Origin: an uncultured Rhodocyclaceae bacterium
Lineage (GTDB): Bacteria; Pseudomonadota; Gammaproteobacteria; Burkholderiales; Rhodocyclaceae
Length of the DNA: 64,000 bases
Assembly: GCA_907163075.1 (NCBI GenBank)
Contig: CAJQTY010000003.1
Coordinates: 734,637 to 798,636 of the forward strand
Direction of reading: 5' to 3'
Shown here: positions 17,761 through 27,317 of the stretch, piece after piece
Numbering within the stretch: position 1 is the first letter of the stretch
Layout: every line of letters begins with the position of its first letter
Made by a program: the position numbers and the translations under genes
The notes under the pieces: model-generated
Seen by the model: only the letters and a program-made list of their open reading frames with translations
What the model was told of the DNA's origin: nothing
The model's database searches: none

Positions 17761-18363
17761 TTAGCGCGTGGCGACACGGTTGCTCGAATAGATCCACTGC
17801 TTGTGCCAGGCGCTCCGCACAAGGTTCGGGTACTCGGGCTGGCCGAGGCTGCCGTTGTAACGACCGAGCGCGCGGTAAAGATTGCCTTGCTCGATGTCCA
17901 GATAGTGGCGCAAGATTGTGCAACCGAAACGCAGGTTGGTTCTCAGGTGAAACAGATTGTCATCGCTACGACCGATGACCTTTATCCAGAATGGCATGAC
18001 CTGCATAAAGCCGCGCGCCCCGGCTGTCGACACGGCATATTTCTTGAACCCGCTTTCAACCTGGATCAAACCGAGAACGAGTTGCGGATCAAGCCCCGCG
18101 CGCGTGGCTTCGTAGTGCACGGCGCGCAGGAATTCAAGCCGGCTTTCGCGAACCGGGATGCGCTTTTCAAGGCGGCGCGACATTTCGCTCAGCCAGTCAA
18201 TGGCTTCCATGGAATCGACAAACGAACTCTTGGGCGGTGCCTGATCCGCTACGGCGCGTGATAGTGCGGCCTGCACGCTGGCCGCCAGAGGTTCGTACTT
18301 CTGCGCACCGGCAATGGCGGTGAACGGCAGCAGGAAAATCAGGAACAGGGCTAGTCGCCGCAC
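17761..18363 (-). CDS. Periplasmic lytic transglycosylase (SLT family)
   Basis: Signal peptide (residues 1-20, [18 protein letters not shown]) followed by a goose-lysozyme-type SLT domain. The catalytic Glu lies in [15 protein letters not shown], then [29 protein letters not shown] and LGRYNGSLG. It cleaves the MurNAc-GlcNAc bond of peptidoglycan with formation of 1,6-anhydro-MurNAc. It is short (200 residues) but contains all motifs of the MltE/Slt-type catalytic domain. The start overlaps the 3' end of proS by 13 bases, an arrangement that suggests co-transcription. Confidence 0.88.
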   Translation of the reverse strand: MRRLALFLIFLLPFTAIAGAQKYEPLAASVQAALSRAVADQAPPKSSFVDSMEAIDWLSEMSRRLEKRIPVRESRLEFLRAVHYEATRAGLDPQLVLGLIQVESGFKKYAVSTAGARGFMQVMPFWIKVIGRSDDNLFHLRTNLRFGCTILRHYLDIEQGNLYRALGRYNGSLGQPEYPNLVRSAWHKQWIYSSNRVATR

Positions 18364-20075
18364 AACCTGGCCTTGATAAACTCGGCGCTACCAGCCACCG
18401 GCAGCATTTGCACCTCGGCGTCGGTACGCCCCTTGTACTCGAGTTTGCCTTCCGCCAGGCCGCGCTCGCCAACGACGATGCGGTGCGGGATTCCGATCAG
18501 TTCCATCTCGGCAAACATGACACCCGGGCGTTCATTACGGTCGTCGAGCAGAACGTCGATGCCGGACGCCTTGAGTTCCTCGTAAAGCCGGTCTGCGGCC
18601 GCCTTGACGGCCTCGCTCTTGCCGTAGCCCATGGGCACGATGCACACCTCGAAAGGCGCGATGGCGGTGGGGAACACGATTCCGCGATCGTCATGATTTT
18701 GCTCGATGGCCGCGCCGACGATGCGCGATACGCCGATACCGTAACACCCCATTTCCATGACCTGGCTCTGTCCGCCTTCGTCAAGGAAGCAGCATTTGAG
18801 CGCTGAGGCGTATTTCGTCCGCAACTGGAAAATGTGCCCGACCTCGATGCCGCGGCATAGTTCGAGCGTTCCTTTTCCGTCCGGCGCCGGGTCGCCGGCT
18901 ATAACGTTCCGCAGATCGGCGATGGCCGAGGGTTCCGGCAGGTCGCGGCCGAAATTGACGCCGTTGAGGTGGAAACCGGCCTCATTGGCGCCGCAAACGA
19001 AATCGCTCATCGCGTCCACGCTGCGATCCGCGAAAACGGGGATGTTTTGGACGCCGACGGGCCCGATGTAGCCGGGCTTGCAGCCCAGTGCCATGACAAT
19101 TTCATCGTCGCGCGCGAAGCGGAATTCGCCGACTACCTTCTGCGCCTTGACTTCGTTCAGGTCGTGGTCGCCACGTAGCAGGATCAGCGCAAACTGCGGC
19201 GACTCATCCTCCGGCAGGTTACGCATGATGGCGATGGCTTTGACCATCTGCGTCAGCGCGACCTGGAGAAACTCCGCAACGTCATCGCACTTGATCTTGC
19301 CCGGCGTTGCCACTTTCTCAATGGCCTTGGACGCCGCTCCCCGTGGCGTTCCCGGTGCCACCGCCTCGGCCAGTTCAACGTTGGCGGCATAGTCCGAAGC
19401 GGGGCAGTAAGCCAAGGCGTCCTCGCCGGAATCGGCCAGTACGTGGAATTCGTGCGAGCCCGTACCGCCGATTGAACCAGTATCAGCGGCAACGGCACGG
19501 AACTTCAAACCGAGGCGGGTGAAAATCCGTGTGTAGGTATCGAACATGTTGCGGTATTCGCGCTGCAGATCTTCAAAGGTGGTGTGGAAGGAGTAGCCGT
19601 CCTTCATGAGGAATTCGCGGCCACGCATGACCCCGAAGCGCGGACGGATCTCGTCGCGGAACTTCATCTGCACCTGGTAGAAATGCAATGGCAACTGGCG
19701 GTAGCTCTTCACTTCCTTGCGCACCACGTCGGTTATGACCTCTTCGTGCGTCGGTCCGATCACGAAATCGCGCTGGTGGCGATCCTTCAGGCGCAGCAAT
19801 TCGGGACCGTACTTCTCCCAGCGCCCGGATTCCTGCCACAACTCGGCGGGTTGCACGGCGGGCATTGACAGTTCGATGGCGCCGGCGCGATCCATTTCCT
19901 GACGCACGATGGCCTCAACCTTGCGCAAAACGCGCAGGCCAACAGGCATCCATGTGTAGACGCCGCCGGCTAGGCGCTTGACGAGACCGGCGCGCAACAT
20001 CAATTTGTGGCTGACAATCTCAGCGTCGGAGGGTGCTTCCTTGAGTGTCGATATAAAAAAATTCGAGGTACGCAT
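18351..20075 (-). CDS. proS: Prolyl-tRNA synthetase (bacterial type)
   Basis: Class II aminoacyl-tRNA synthetase of 574 residues. Motif 1 region [23 protein letters not shown], motif 2 [26 protein letters not shown], an inserted editing (INS) domain (about 225-400; [21 protein letters not shown]) and motif 3 [17 protein letters not shown]. The C-terminal anticodon domain contains [23 protein letters not shown]. The INS domain marks the bacterial form that hydrolyses Ala-tRNA-Pro. The lytic transglycosylase gene follows in the same direction. Confidence 0.97.
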   Translation of the reverse strand: MRTSNFFISTLKEAPSDAEIVSHKLMLRAGLVKRLAGGVYTWMPVGLRVLRKVEAIVRQEMDRAGAIELSMPAVQPAELWQESGRWEKYGPELLRLKDRHQRDFVIGPTHEEVITDVVRKEVKSYRQLPLHFYQVQMKFRDEIRPRFGVMRGREFLMKDGYSFHTTFEDLQREYRNMFDTYTRIFTRLGLKFRAVAADTGSIGGTGSHEFHVLADSGEDALAYCPASDYAANVELAEAVAPGTPRGAASKAIEKVATPGKIKCDDVAEFLQVALTQMVKAIAIMRNLPEDESPQFALILLRGDHDLNEVKAQKVVGEFRFARDDEIVMALGCKPGYIGPVGVQNIPVFADRSVDAMSDFVCGANEAGFHLNGVNFGRDLPEPSAIADLRNVIAGDPAPDGKGTLELCRGIEVGHIFQLRTKYASALKCCFLDEGGQSQVMEMGCYGIGVSRIVGAAIEQNHDDRGIVFPTAIAPFEVCIVPMGYGKSEAVKAAADRLYEELKASGIDVLLDDRNERPGVMFAEMELIGIPHRIVVGERGLAEGKLEYKGRTDAEVQMLPVAGSAEFIKARLCGD

Positions 20076-20246
20076 GAGAATCGGACTTCTTCGAGTAAAA
20101 GCCCGATTTTACAAGACAGATCAGCCTAGCGCGACGCCAATCGTCTTCCGTTGAGGGATTCGGCGGGATCGGGGGTAGCGCGCTTTCCAAGCCATTTGAA
20201 ATGTGAAAGAATGTTCTGGACCAATAAATTTAGCAGGTATATCAAA

Positions 20247-20792
20247 ATGCTTGATCGTGAAGGCTATCGCCCGAACGTCGGCATCATTCTTTGTAACGCG
20301 AAGAACGAGGTTTTTTGGGGCAAACGAATCCGCGAGCATTCATGGCAGTTTCCACAAGGCGGCATCAAGCGGGGCGAAACCCCGGAACAGGCGATGCACC
20401 GGGAACTCTACGAAGAGGTCGGTTTGCGTCCCGAACATGTCAGCATTCTTGGCCGGACCAAAGACTGGTTGCGTTACGATGTGCCGATACACTGGGTAAA
20501 ACGCGAGTGGCGCGGCAGTTACAGAGGCCAAAAACAGATATGGTTCTTGCTGCGCCTGATCGGGCGTGACAGCGATGTGTCGTTGCGCGCCTGTGATCAT
20601 CCCGAGTTTGACGCGTGGCGCTGGAATCATTACTGGGTTTCTCTCGACGCGGTAATTGAGTTCAAGCGCCATGTGTACGAGCAAGCGCTGAATGAACTGG
20701 CGCGGTTTCTCGACGCGGATCGACGTCGTTCCCCGCGCGATGGCCCGCGCGAACGCGACCGCATAGGGATTGAGACTCTGCGCAAGGAATAG
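20247..20792 (+). CDS. rppH: RNA pyrophosphohydrolase RppH
   Basis: Start at 20247 ([17 protein letters not shown]), preceded by AGCAGG. The Nudix box [23 protein letters not shown] is complete (GX5EX7REUXEEXGU), and WQFPQGGI plus DWLRYDVP and [11 protein letters not shown] are RppH hallmarks. It removes pyrophosphate from the 5' triphosphate of mRNAs, starting decay by RNase E. The C-terminus ([19 protein letters not shown]) is a charged extension, normal in betaproteobacterial members. It is transcribed divergently from proS. Confidence 0.95.
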   Translation: MLDREGYRPNVGIILCNAKNEVFWGKRIREHSWQFPQGGIKRGETPEQAMHRELYEEVGLRPEHVSILGRTKDWLRYDVPIHWVKREWRGSYRGQKQIWFLLRLIGRDSDVSLRACDHPEFDAWRWNHYWVSLDAVIEFKRHVYEQALNELARFLDADRRRSPRDGPRERDRIGIETLRKE

Positions 20793-20845
20793 CTGCGGCT
20801 TTTCCCGGTGCATCTCTTTGTGATTTCGACTGGAGCCGCGCTTTA

Positions 20846-21373
20846 ATGGGCGTAATTAACGTTTTACAGAGGATTGGTGCGCTCGTTCTGCTGCTCGCCG
20901 CACCGCCGGCGGTGGCGGCTGGCTTCGATAACGATTACGAGGAAAAACCGTGGGCCGAGATTGAGGTGCAACTGCCCGCCTATCCGGAGAAGGAAAACCT
21001 GATTTCGTTCGAGGTTGGCGCGAAAGACGACTCGCAATACCTGATTGACGGCAATTCCTTCTCACTGGGAGCCGATGGGGTGATGCGCTTCACGCTGGTG
21101 GTAATCAGTTCGGCCGGCGCTCGGAACATCAGTTACGAGGGAATGCGTTGCGCTACTTCCGAACGCAGATTTTATGCGTTTGGCCGCTCGGACAAAACAT
21201 GGTCGAAGGCGCGGGGCAATCAGTGGGTCAAAATCAAGGGGGACTCCAACAACCATCATGTCGAACTTTACAGCAACTATTTTTGTACCGTCGGCACTGC
21301 TGCGATTGGCAATCGTGACGATGCACTGAAGGTATTGCGCAGTGGTGGGCAACTCTCCGCGAGATATCGCTGA
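20846..21373 (+). CDS. CNP1-like periplasmic protein
   Basis: Signal peptide (VLLLAAPPAVAAGF, residues 11-25) followed by a compact domain with DYEEKPWAEIEVQLPAYPEKENLISF, RFTLVVISSAGARNISYEGMRCATSERRFYAFG and a C-terminal NYFCTVGTAAIGNRDDALKVLRSG. This is the CNP1-like family pattern, with two conserved Cys likely forming a disulfide. It is widespread in betaproteobacteria and its function is not established. It lies between rppH and coq7 on the same strand. Confidence 0.8.
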   Translation: MGVINVLQRIGALVLLLAAPPAVAAGFDNDYEEKPWAEIEVQLPAYPEKENLISFEVGAKDDSQYLIDGNSFSLGADGVMRFTLVVISSAGARNISYEGMRCATSERRFYAFGRSDKTWSKARGNQWVKIKGDSNNHHVELYSNYFCTVGTAAIGNRDDALKVLRSGGQLSARYR

Positions 21374-21410
21374 TTCCTGTTTCAACCTACTCAACGACGC
21401 TGGATTTGCG

Positions 21411-22031
21411 ATGCTTGAATCGATAATTGTCGAGTTCGACAAGGCTTTACGTACCGTCTTTGCTGCGGCGTCAACGACACGCCGCGCGCCTGCTCCGGAT
21501 TGTCCGGAGACCGTTTTGCAAGACGCCGAGAAGGCGCATGCGGGGGCGCTGATGCGTATCAATCATGTCGGGGAGGTTTGTGCCCAGGCCCTCTACCAGG
21601 GGCAGGCTCTTGTTTGTCAGGATCAAGCGATTCGGCAAGCCCTGGCAAAGGCCTCCGATGAAGAAACCGAACATCTGGCCTGGACCGAGCGTCGCTTGAC
21701 AGAGTTGGGCGCACGCAAGAGTTTGCTCAATCCCCTGTGGTACCTGGGTGCGCTGTCTCTGGGCCTTGTCGCTGGCAAACTCGGCGATGCGTGGAGTCTT
21801 GGTTTCCTCGCAGAGACTGAACGACAGGTCGAGAGCCATCTGGACAATCAACTGTCCGTTTTGCCGACGCAGGACTTCCAGTCCAGAGCAATCGTTCAGC
21901 AAATGAAGATTGATGAAATATCTCACGCCGGGACGGCAATGCACCTTGGTGCGCAGGAAATGCCCCAGCGCGTAAAGATCGCCATGCGCTTGGCCGCTGG
22001 TTTTATGAGGCGCACGGCCTACTACATCTAA
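21411..22031 (+). CDS. coq7: 2-nonaprenyl-3-methyl-6-methoxy-1,4-benzoquinol hydroxylase (Coq7)
   Basis: Start at 21411 (MLESIIVEFDKALRTVF); the longer frame overlaps the CNP1-like gene. The di-iron ligands are visible as paired EXXH motifs: GALMRINHVGEVCAQALY, ASDEETEHLAW, ETERQVESHL and KIDEISHAGTAMH. It catalyses a late ring hydroxylation in ubiquinone synthesis at the inner membrane. The length of 206 residues is typical of the proteobacterial form. Confidence 0.95.
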   Translation: MLESIIVEFDKALRTVFAAASTTRRAPAPDCPETVLQDAEKAHAGALMRINHVGEVCAQALYQGQALVCQDQAIRQALAKASDEETEHLAWTERRLTELGARKSLLNPLWYLGALSLGLVAGKLGDAWSLGFLAETERQVESHLDNQLSVLPTQDFQSRAIVQQMKIDEISHAGTAMHLGAQEMPQRVKIAMRLAAGFMRRTAYYI

Positions 22032-22076
22032 GGGCGAGAAGGCTGATGTTGCGTGACGACAGCCAAAGCTCGCTCG

Positions 22077-22496
22077 TTAATCTTCAACGATTTCAAAATC
22101 GTGCGTGATTTTCGCTGTCTTTCCAAGCATGATCGAGGCCGAGCAGTATTTATCCTTCGATAATTCGATGGCGCGTGCGACGGCATCGGGTTTTAGTTGC
22201 TTCCCCCGAACCAGGAAGTGGAAGTGAATGCTGGTGAATACCCTCGGCTCGGTATCTGCGCGTTCTGCTTTCAGGCTCACTTCACACCCTGAAATGGCGT
22301 ACCGACCCTTCTTCAAGATCATTACGACATCAAATGCCGTGCAGCCTCCGGTGCCGGCAAGAAGCATTTCCATCGGTCGGGGCGCCAGGTTGCGCCCGCC
22401 GGATTCAGGAGCGCCATCCATGACCACAAAGTGGTTGCTTCCTGTTTCGGCTATAAACGACATACCGTCATCAAGCCATTTGACTTTACATTCCAT
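22077..22496 (-). CDS. OsmC-family protein (YhfA-like)
   Basis: Start at 22496 (MECKVKWLDDGMSFIAETGSNH), with GAGGCGAGT upstream. The pattern RNLAPRPMEMLLAGTGGCTAFDVVMILKK ... VFTSIHFHFLVRGKQL ... AIELSKDKYCSASIMLGKTAKITHDFEIV is that of the YhfA/OsmC group. The two Cys (GGC and KYCS) correspond to the redox-active pair of peroxide-reducing OsmC/Ohr proteins. It may reduce organic peroxides, but YhfA-type members have no proven substrate. It is convergent with coq7. Confidence 0.85.
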   Translation of the reverse strand: MECKVKWLDDGMSFIAETGSNHFVVMDGAPESGGRNLAPRPMEMLLAGTGGCTAFDVVMILKKGRYAISGCEVSLKAERADTEPRVFTSIHFHFLVRGKQLKPDAVARAIELSKDKYCSASIMLGKTAKITHDFEIVED

Positions 22497-22794
22497 ACTC
22501 GCCTCGCGCTTGCCAAAAGCCAATATTTTAGCCGGAACAGAGAGCAGCCCGGAAAAATGGAACAGGCGACGAGGGACAAATCGACTCCAGGTGCGCTTTC
22601 GTCGGTGTTTGCGTTAGTGCTGCGTCGCAGCAAAGCTAGCTGTGAATCGAACGTTTCAGTAGATATTGATGATTTACTAATTCATAACGAATTATTTTTT
22701 TGTTTCATAACCATATGTTATTAATTTTGTCAGCAAGATGTTGTCGCAGTGAATTGTGTTAGATTGATGTCATGACGCGTTGCACAAAATAGTC

Positions 22795-22823
22795 TTGATA
22801 TTCGCGTTGTAATCGGGCATAAT
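22795..22823 (+). promoter_or_regulatory. Sigma-70 promoter of the candidate small RNA
   Basis: TTGATA (22795-22800) and CATAAT (22818-22823) with a 17-base spacer. It faces the candidate small RNA, with the predicted start near 22830. Confidence 0.6.
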
Positions 22824-22829
22824 GATGTC

Positions 22830-22938
22830 GCTAGGTTGTTTTGCGGCTAGTGCAGTTCAGTGTGTTTAGGTATTGTCTCCTCCACCCTCCTCCTTTGGTG
22901 TGGATTTAACGCGGCTCAGAACGAGTCGCGTTTTTTTT
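22830..22938 (+). ncRNA. Candidate small RNA with two anti-Shine-Dalgarno motifs
   Basis: An independent unit of about 109 bases between a good promoter and an intrinsic terminator (AACGCGGCTC/GAGTCGCGTT with eight T, 22908-22938). It contains CTCCTCC at 22877-22883 and CCTCCTCC at 22886-22893. The second motif lies in the loop of a hairpin whose stem is CCAC/GTGG. Exposed CCUCC loops can pair with ribosome-binding sites, as in the CcsR-type RNAs of Rhodobacter and similar stress RNAs of Burkholderiales. It encodes no plausible peptide. Alternatively it is an attenuated leader of rplM, but rplM has its own promoter further down. Confidence 0.55.
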
Positions 22939-22958
22939 GTTTACAGTCGAAACAGCGA

Positions 22959-22988
22959 TTGACACGATTCGTCAGTTTGAAATAAGAT
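22959..22988 (+). promoter_or_regulatory. Promoter of rplM-rpsI
   Basis: TTGACA (22959-22964) and TAAGAT (22983-22988) with an 18-base spacer, 42 bases before the rplM start. It lies downstream of the small-RNA terminator. Confidence 0.55.
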
Positions 22989-23030
22989 GCTCGGCTTTCC
23001 GTTATCAGGCATACAAGGACGGCGTTCTAA

Positions 23031-23459
23031 ATGAAGACTTTTTCCGCCAAATCGCATGAAGTGAATCGCGAGTGGCTCGTGGTTGATGCCACTGACAAGG
23101 TGCTTGGCCGCCTCGCTACCGAAATCGCTCGCCGTCTGCGTGGCAAGCACAAGCCCGAATTTACGCCTCACGTTGATACCGGCGATTACATCGTTGTGAC
23201 TAATGTAGAGAAGTTGCGTGTCACCGGGAACAAGGCTGAAGACAAGATGTACTATCGCCATACGGGTTACCCTGGCGGTATCTACGAAACTAACTTTAAC
23301 AAGATGCAGCAGCGTTTTCCCGGGCGTGTTCTCGAGAAGGCCGTCAAGGGTATGCTCCCGAAAGGCCCCCTCGGTTACGCCATGCTGAAGAAGATGAAGT
23401 GCTACGCGGGTGATTCGCATCCGCACGCTGCCCAGCAGCCGAAAGTTCTGGAACTCTAA
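23031..23459 (+). CDS. rplM: 50S ribosomal protein L13
   Basis: [62 protein letters not shown] is a standard L13 start; 142 residues with the PGGIY and [26 protein letters not shown] signatures. It binds 23S rRNA early in assembly of the large subunit. It is followed nine bases later by rpsI, the universal pairing. Confidence 0.98.
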   Translation: MKTFSAKSHEVNREWLVVDATDKVLGRLATEIARRLRGKHKPEFTPHVDTGDYIVVTNVEKLRVTGNKAEDKMYYRHTGYPGGIYETNFNKMQQRFPGRVLEKAVKGMLPKGPLGYAMLKKMKCYAGDSHPHAAQQPKVLEL

Positions 23460-23468
23460 GGGGTCGAA

Positions 23469-23861
23469 ATGGCTGAAAATTTCTATTACGGCACTGGCCG
23501 TCGCAAGAGTGCTGTAGCACGCGTTTTCATGAAACGCGGTACGGGTAATATTGTGGTCAACGGCAAGCCGGTTGACGAGTTTTTCTCCCGTGTTACGGGG
23601 CGTATGATTGTCCGTCAGCCGCTTGAACTGGTTGAACAGACTGCTGGCTTTGACATTCTTGTCAATGTTGCCGGTGGCGGTGAATCTGGTCAGGCCGGCG
23701 CTGTGCGTCACGGCATCACCCGTGCGTTGATTGAATATGATGTAGCGCTTAAACCGGCACTGTCGAAGGCTGGTTTCGTCACCCGTGACGCGCGTGAAGT
23801 TGAGCGTAAGAAGGTTGGTCTGCATAAAGCTCGTCGCCGCAAACAGTTTTCCAAGCGTTAA
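23469..23861 (+). CDS. rpsI: 30S ribosomal protein S9
   Basis: [34 protein letters not shown] and the basic C-terminus [24 protein letters not shown] identify S9; 130 residues is normal. The C-terminal SKR tail reaches the P-site tRNA in the 30S subunit. It is co-transcribed with rplM and followed by a strong terminator. Confidence 0.98.
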   Translation: MAENFYYGTGRRKSAVARVFMKRGTGNIVVNGKPVDEFFSRVTGRMIVRQPLELVEQTAGFDILVNVAGGGESGQAGAVRHGITRALIEYDVALKPALSKAGFVTRDAREVERKKVGLHKARRRKQFSKR

Positions 23862-23888
23862 GCAATTTCGGATTTGCTGGCATCAGAG

Positions 23889-23917
23889 GCCGCCTTCGGG
23901 CGGCTTTTGTGTTTTTG
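23889..23917 (+). terminator. rplM-rpsI terminator
   Basis: GCCGCC-TTCG-GGCGGC tetraloop hairpin followed by TTTTGTGTTTTT. Confidence 0.85.
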
Positions 23918-23959
23918 ACGCGCCGGGACTATCATTGCGCACCGGCTGAGGAGGATTCG

Positions 23960-24988
23960 ATGATCAAGGTTGGAATTGTTGGTGGTACCGGGTACACCGG
24001 CGTTGAGCTGCTGCGTTTGCTGGTGCAGCATCCGGGTGTGGATGTTGTTGCGATTACTTCGCGCGGAGACGCGGGAACGCCGGTTGCCACGATGTTTCCT
24101 AGTTTGCGCGGGCGTGTCCACCTCAAATTTGAAGATCCGGCTTCCGCAAATCTAAAGACCTGTGATGTCGTTTTTTTTGCTACGCCGAATGGCGTGGCCA
24201 TGCAACAAGCGCCAGAACTGCTTGATGCCGGGGTTAGGGTTATTGACCTGGCGGCGGATTTTCGCATTACAGATGTCGCCGAGTGGGAGAAATGGTACGG
24301 AATGCGGCATGCCAGCCCAGAGTGGGTGGCGAAGGCCGTGTATGGGTTGCCGGAAGTCAATCGCGCCACTATTCGTGATGCGCGACTGGTGGCAAACCCG
24401 GGATGTTATCCGACCGCGGTACAATTGGGTTTCATGCCGTTAGTTGAGTGCGGGTTTGTTGATCTTGATCATTTGATTGCCGATGCCAAATCCGGTGTAT
24501 CTGGGGCTGGGCGTAAAGCGGAGGTCTCCTCGCTATTCTCTGAGGCGTCAGATAATTTCAAGGCGTATGGCGTCCCGGGGCACCGGCATCTTCCTGAAAT
24601 TCGGCAGGGATTATCGCGAATGGCCGGAGACGCTGTGGCCCTGACTTTTGTGCCCCATCTCACGCCACTGATTCGCGGTATTCATGCCACGCTTTACGCG
24701 CAGGTCAAGGTGGATGCGGACTTCCAGTCTCTCTACGAGAAACGCTACGCCAGCGAGGCATTTGTGGACGTCATGCCGGCGAAATCGCACCCAGAAACGC
24801 GATCGGTCCGCGCCGCGAACCTATGCCGCATCGCGGTGCATAGACCCCAGGGCGGGGATACGCTGGTTATCCTGTCCGTCATTGATAATCTCGTCAAGGG
24901 GGCGGCTGGACAGGCTGTTCAGAACATGAATATTATGTTCGGCCTGTCAGAAACTGATGGGCTATGGCAGCTCCCAGTGCTTCCTTAA
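23960..24988 (+). CDS. argC: N-acetyl-gamma-glutamyl-phosphate reductase
   Basis: Start at 23960 ([21 protein letters not shown]), with GAGGAGG upstream. The N-terminal NADP-binding fold carries GGTGYTG, the catalytic Cys is in [14 protein letters not shown], and [31 protein letters not shown] is the conserved substrate block. It catalyses the third step of arginine synthesis. 342 residues is normal. The downstream gene overlaps its 3' end by 25 bases. Another arginine gene, argF, is 23 kb away beside an argD remnant. Confidence 0.96.
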   Translation: MIKVGIVGGTGYTGVELLRLLVQHPGVDVVAITSRGDAGTPVATMFPSLRGRVHLKFEDPASANLKTCDVVFFATPNGVAMQQAPELLDAGVRVIDLAADFRITDVAEWEKWYGMRHASPEWVAKAVYGLPEVNRATIRDARLVANPGCYPTAVQLGFMPLVECGFVDLDHLIADAKSGVSGAGRKAEVSSLFSEASDNFKAYGVPGHRHLPEIRQGLSRMAGDAVALTFVPHLTPLIRGIHATLYAQVKVDADFQSLYEKRYASEAFVDVMPAKSHPETRSVRAANLCRIAVHRPQGGDTLVILSVIDNLVKGAAGQAVQNMNIMFGLSETDGLWQLPVLP

Positions 24989-25728
24989 TACTCAAGCGTC
25001 TTCGCCAGCGTTTTGGAATCAATGCGCCGAAGCTGGCGATAAAAACGCATTTGGCATGGCATTGGCGTGCCTTGGCCATAGTTGTTGCGTTGTCGGTTTC
25101 GTTGGGGCTTGCGGCGTGGATGTATGACGCAGGAAGGCGCATTGCCGGATTTCAAAGCGATGAATCGGTTCGTGAGATTGAGTCGCTCCGCAGTCAGGTG
25201 ATGGCACTTGATGTCGAATTGACCAAATTACGCAGTCTTGTGAGTTCGGGTGAAAGCAGTCTGCAGATTGAGCGCGCCACGCAGAAGCAGTTGTCCCAGC
25301 AAGTCAAGACGCTTGAGGCAGAGAACGCCACGTTGAAAGAGGATGTGGCCTTTTTTGAAGGGTTGATGCCGGCTTCGGGAGCAGGAAACGAAGTTGGCGT
25401 CAGGATTGACCATCTTAAAGTTCAATCGGATGGTGTTACGGGTGAATATCGTTATCGGATGCTGGTGGTCAATAATGCGGGCCGCCAGTCCAGAGAGTTC
25501 AAGGGTGAGCTGCAACTCCTGGTCAAAGTGTTCCAGGCGGGCAAAGATGCTATGATTCTTTACCCCTCCAGGACAGAATCAAACCCTCAGCGTTTTCGTA
25601 TCGAAATCAAGAACTTTCATCGACTTGAAGGTGTTTTTACTGTTCCTTCAGGAGCTCTGGTAAAAAGTGTCGAAGCACGCTTGATGCAGGATGGTACGAT
25701 TCGTGCCAGACAAACCGTGATCCTCTAG
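24964..25728 (+). CDS. Membrane-anchored coiled-coil protein, DUF6776-like
   Basis: The cytoplasmic N-terminus (about 35 residues) precedes one membrane helix ([19 protein letters not shown]) and a coiled-coil region (about residues 65-130, [19 protein letters not shown]...[18 protein letters not shown]). A beta-rich domain follows ([31 protein letters not shown]...). The layout matches the DUF6776 family found before bactofilin genes in betaproteobacteria, named from memory. It overlaps argC and is followed one base later by the bactofilin gene, suggesting a joint envelope or cytoskeletal function. Confidence 0.7.
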   Translation: MAAPSASLILKRLRQRFGINAPKLAIKTHLAWHWRALAIVVALSVSLGLAAWMYDAGRRIAGFQSDESVREIESLRSQVMALDVELTKLRSLVSSGESSLQIERATQKQLSQQVKTLEAENATLKEDVAFFEGLMPASGAGNEVGVRIDHLKVQSDGVTGEYRYRMLVVNNAGRQSREFKGELQLLVKVFQAGKDAMILYPSRTESNPQRFRIEIKNFHRLEGVFTVPSGALVKSVEARLMQDGTIRARQTVIL

Positions 25729-25729
25729 A

Positions 25730-26143
25730 ATGGGAAATTTCATGTTCGGATTTAAGAAAAGCAACACTCCACACAATAGTATTGATAGCCTCATCGGCGC
25801 CGGTACCCGTGTCGAGGGAAATGTGATTTTTTCCGGCGGTTTGCGCGTTGATGGCGAGGTGAAAGGTGCCATCAGTAGCCAGAATGCTCAGGAAGGCACG
25901 CTGGTAATCAGCGAAAAAGCGAGTGTTGAAGGCGCGATATCGGTTGGTCACGTGGTGATCAACGGCACGGTGAACGGCCCTGTGTTTGCTGGCCAATCGT
26001 TGGAACTATTGCCTGCTGCCCGGGTCACAGGTGATGTTGAATATTTTCAAATCGAAATGCAGCAAGGGGCCGTCATACAGGGGCGGCTAGTGCATCAGAT
26101 AAGTGCAAAAACCGTTGAACTCAAGCTGGCTTCCAGTAGTTGA
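25730..26143 (+). CDS. Bactofilin (polymer-forming cytoskeletal protein)
   Basis: The central right-handed beta-helix repeats GTRVEGNVIFSGGLRVDGEVKGAI...TLVISEKASVEGAISVGHVVINGTVNGPVFAGQSLELLPAARVTGDVEYFQIEMQQGAVIQGRL define the bactofilin family (137 residues). These proteins form nucleotide-free filaments, often at the membrane, and act as scaffolds for cell-shape or envelope enzymes. An alternative start at 25742 (MFGFKK) is equally plausible; that short hydrophobic N-terminus is a typical membrane-targeting sequence. Confidence 0.9.
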   Translation: MGNFMFGFKKSNTPHNSIDSLIGAGTRVEGNVIFSGGLRVDGEVKGAISSQNAQEGTLVISEKASVEGAISVGHVVINGTVNGPVFAGQSLELLPAARVTGDVEYFQIEMQQGAVIQGRLVHQISAKTVELKLASSS

Positions 26144-26191
26144 GACGGTTTCTGGAGCAGTCATAACCGAGAGTATTGAGAGGTGACAGAA

Positions 26192-26542
26192 GTGAATACA
26201 GCTACCGATATGCCGCTGCCGTTTGTTTTTACGGATAGCGCGGCCAGCAAGGTCAAAGATCTGATCGATGAAGAAGGCAATCCGGAGCTGAAACTCAGAG
26301 TCTTCGTGACGGGAGGCGGATGTTCTGGCTTTCAGTATGGATTTACCTTTGATGAGGTGGCCAACGAAGACGATACCGCGTTGCAGAAAAACGGGGTAAC
26401 ACTTTTGGTTGACCCCATGAGTTACCAGTATCTTGTCGGTGCGGAGATCGACTATACCGAAGGGCTCGAAGGCTCCCAGTTCGTTATCAAGAACCCGAAT
26501 GCATCTTCAACCTGTGGGTGTGGTTCTTCATTTTCCGCTTGA
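26192..26542 (+). CDS. erpA: Iron-sulfur cluster insertion protein ErpA
   Basis: A-type carrier with the three ligand cysteines in [15 protein letters not shown] and [13 protein letters not shown] at 26192 ([25 protein letters not shown]) is favoured because GAGAGG lies upstream and relatives begin MNAVTEM-like; a GTG at 26183 is the alternative. It delivers Fe-S clusters to apo-proteins such as IspG/IspH. It is the last intact core gene before a decayed region. Confidence 0.94.
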   Translation: MNTATDMPLPFVFTDSAASKVKDLIDEEGNPELKLRVFVTGGGCSGFQYGFTFDEVANEDDTALQKNGVTLLVDPMSYQYLVGAEIDYTEGLEGSQFVIKNPNASSTCGCGSSFSA

Positions 26543-26725
26543 TGCGGGAGCCTGATGACTATCGGACCGACCGTCATCGGCCCCAGTGCGAGATTTTCTT
26601 CATGCTGCCAGACGGCTGGCGGCCCTGACGCTGACGGGGGTGTTTGCAATAGCTCGGAAAACGGGGTTCGCATCTTGCCGAGACCTGAACGCAGTCACGG
26701 ACATCGGCCTGCAGGCCGAGGCACA

Positions 26726-27277
26726 TTACCCTGAAAACGGTCCCTTTCGACGTGAAGCCATGACGGGGGAAAGATAGGTCGCAGCCGTGAAGTCACGGCG
26801 CTGCGACAGCAAAGCGTCACCATCGATGTACTCGGCGAGGGCGTCGATGTCCGTAGTGGCAACGCCATGGGCAGCAAAATGTGCGTTCCAGCCGTTCACC
26901 GCCTGGATGATGCGAATCACGTCTTCAGCGGCCTGCTGCCGCGTTAAACCGAAGAGTTCGCACTGAGACGTGGCGTTATCCAGTGTCGATTCCCCTAGTC
27001 CAGACCGACGATGAACTCCTGATGGCCCTGACCCGAGTTGGTGGGCAGGTGTCGGCCGATAACGTCCGCGTTGTGTCAGCGCCATGACGCGAAACGCGTG
27101 GTTTTTTTCGTGGTCGTCGGTGTTGTCGATGAGGATGTTGAACACCATGCGACCCAAAAGCTCGCGCATGTCTCGCAAGTTGAAATCCTGGTCAGTCACG
27201 CCGGCGCGGCACAGCAACTGAGACAGTTGTGGGTAGCCGAACTCGGGTTCTTGTCCGCCGACCGTTTCGGCGCGCAA
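26726..27277 (-). pseudogene. hipA-like kinase toxin remnant
   Basis: The fragment GYPQLSQLLCRAGVTDQD... MRELLGRMVFNILIDNTDDHEKNHAF is the HipA catalytic-loop region (IDNTDDHEKNH). STLDNATSQCELFGLTRQQA... VNGWNAHFAAHGV and EYIDGDALLSQR match the C-terminal end of HipA. Between them the expected P-loop YRLSPAYDVLPS has become RYRPTPAHQLGSGPSGVHRR, which points to compensating frameshifts. The N-terminal half (about 200 residues) is missing. No hipB partner is present. Clearly non-functional. Confidence 0.75.
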
Positions 27278-27317
27278 CGCCGTGCCCGCGCTGATACAAT
27301 AATCCTAAAAACCTCAG

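Noticed and set aside
22908-22938. Terminator read as an rplM attenuator
   Set aside because: A separate TTGACA/TAAGAT promoter lies downstream of it, so an independent small RNA is the simpler reading; attenuation is kept only as an alternative.
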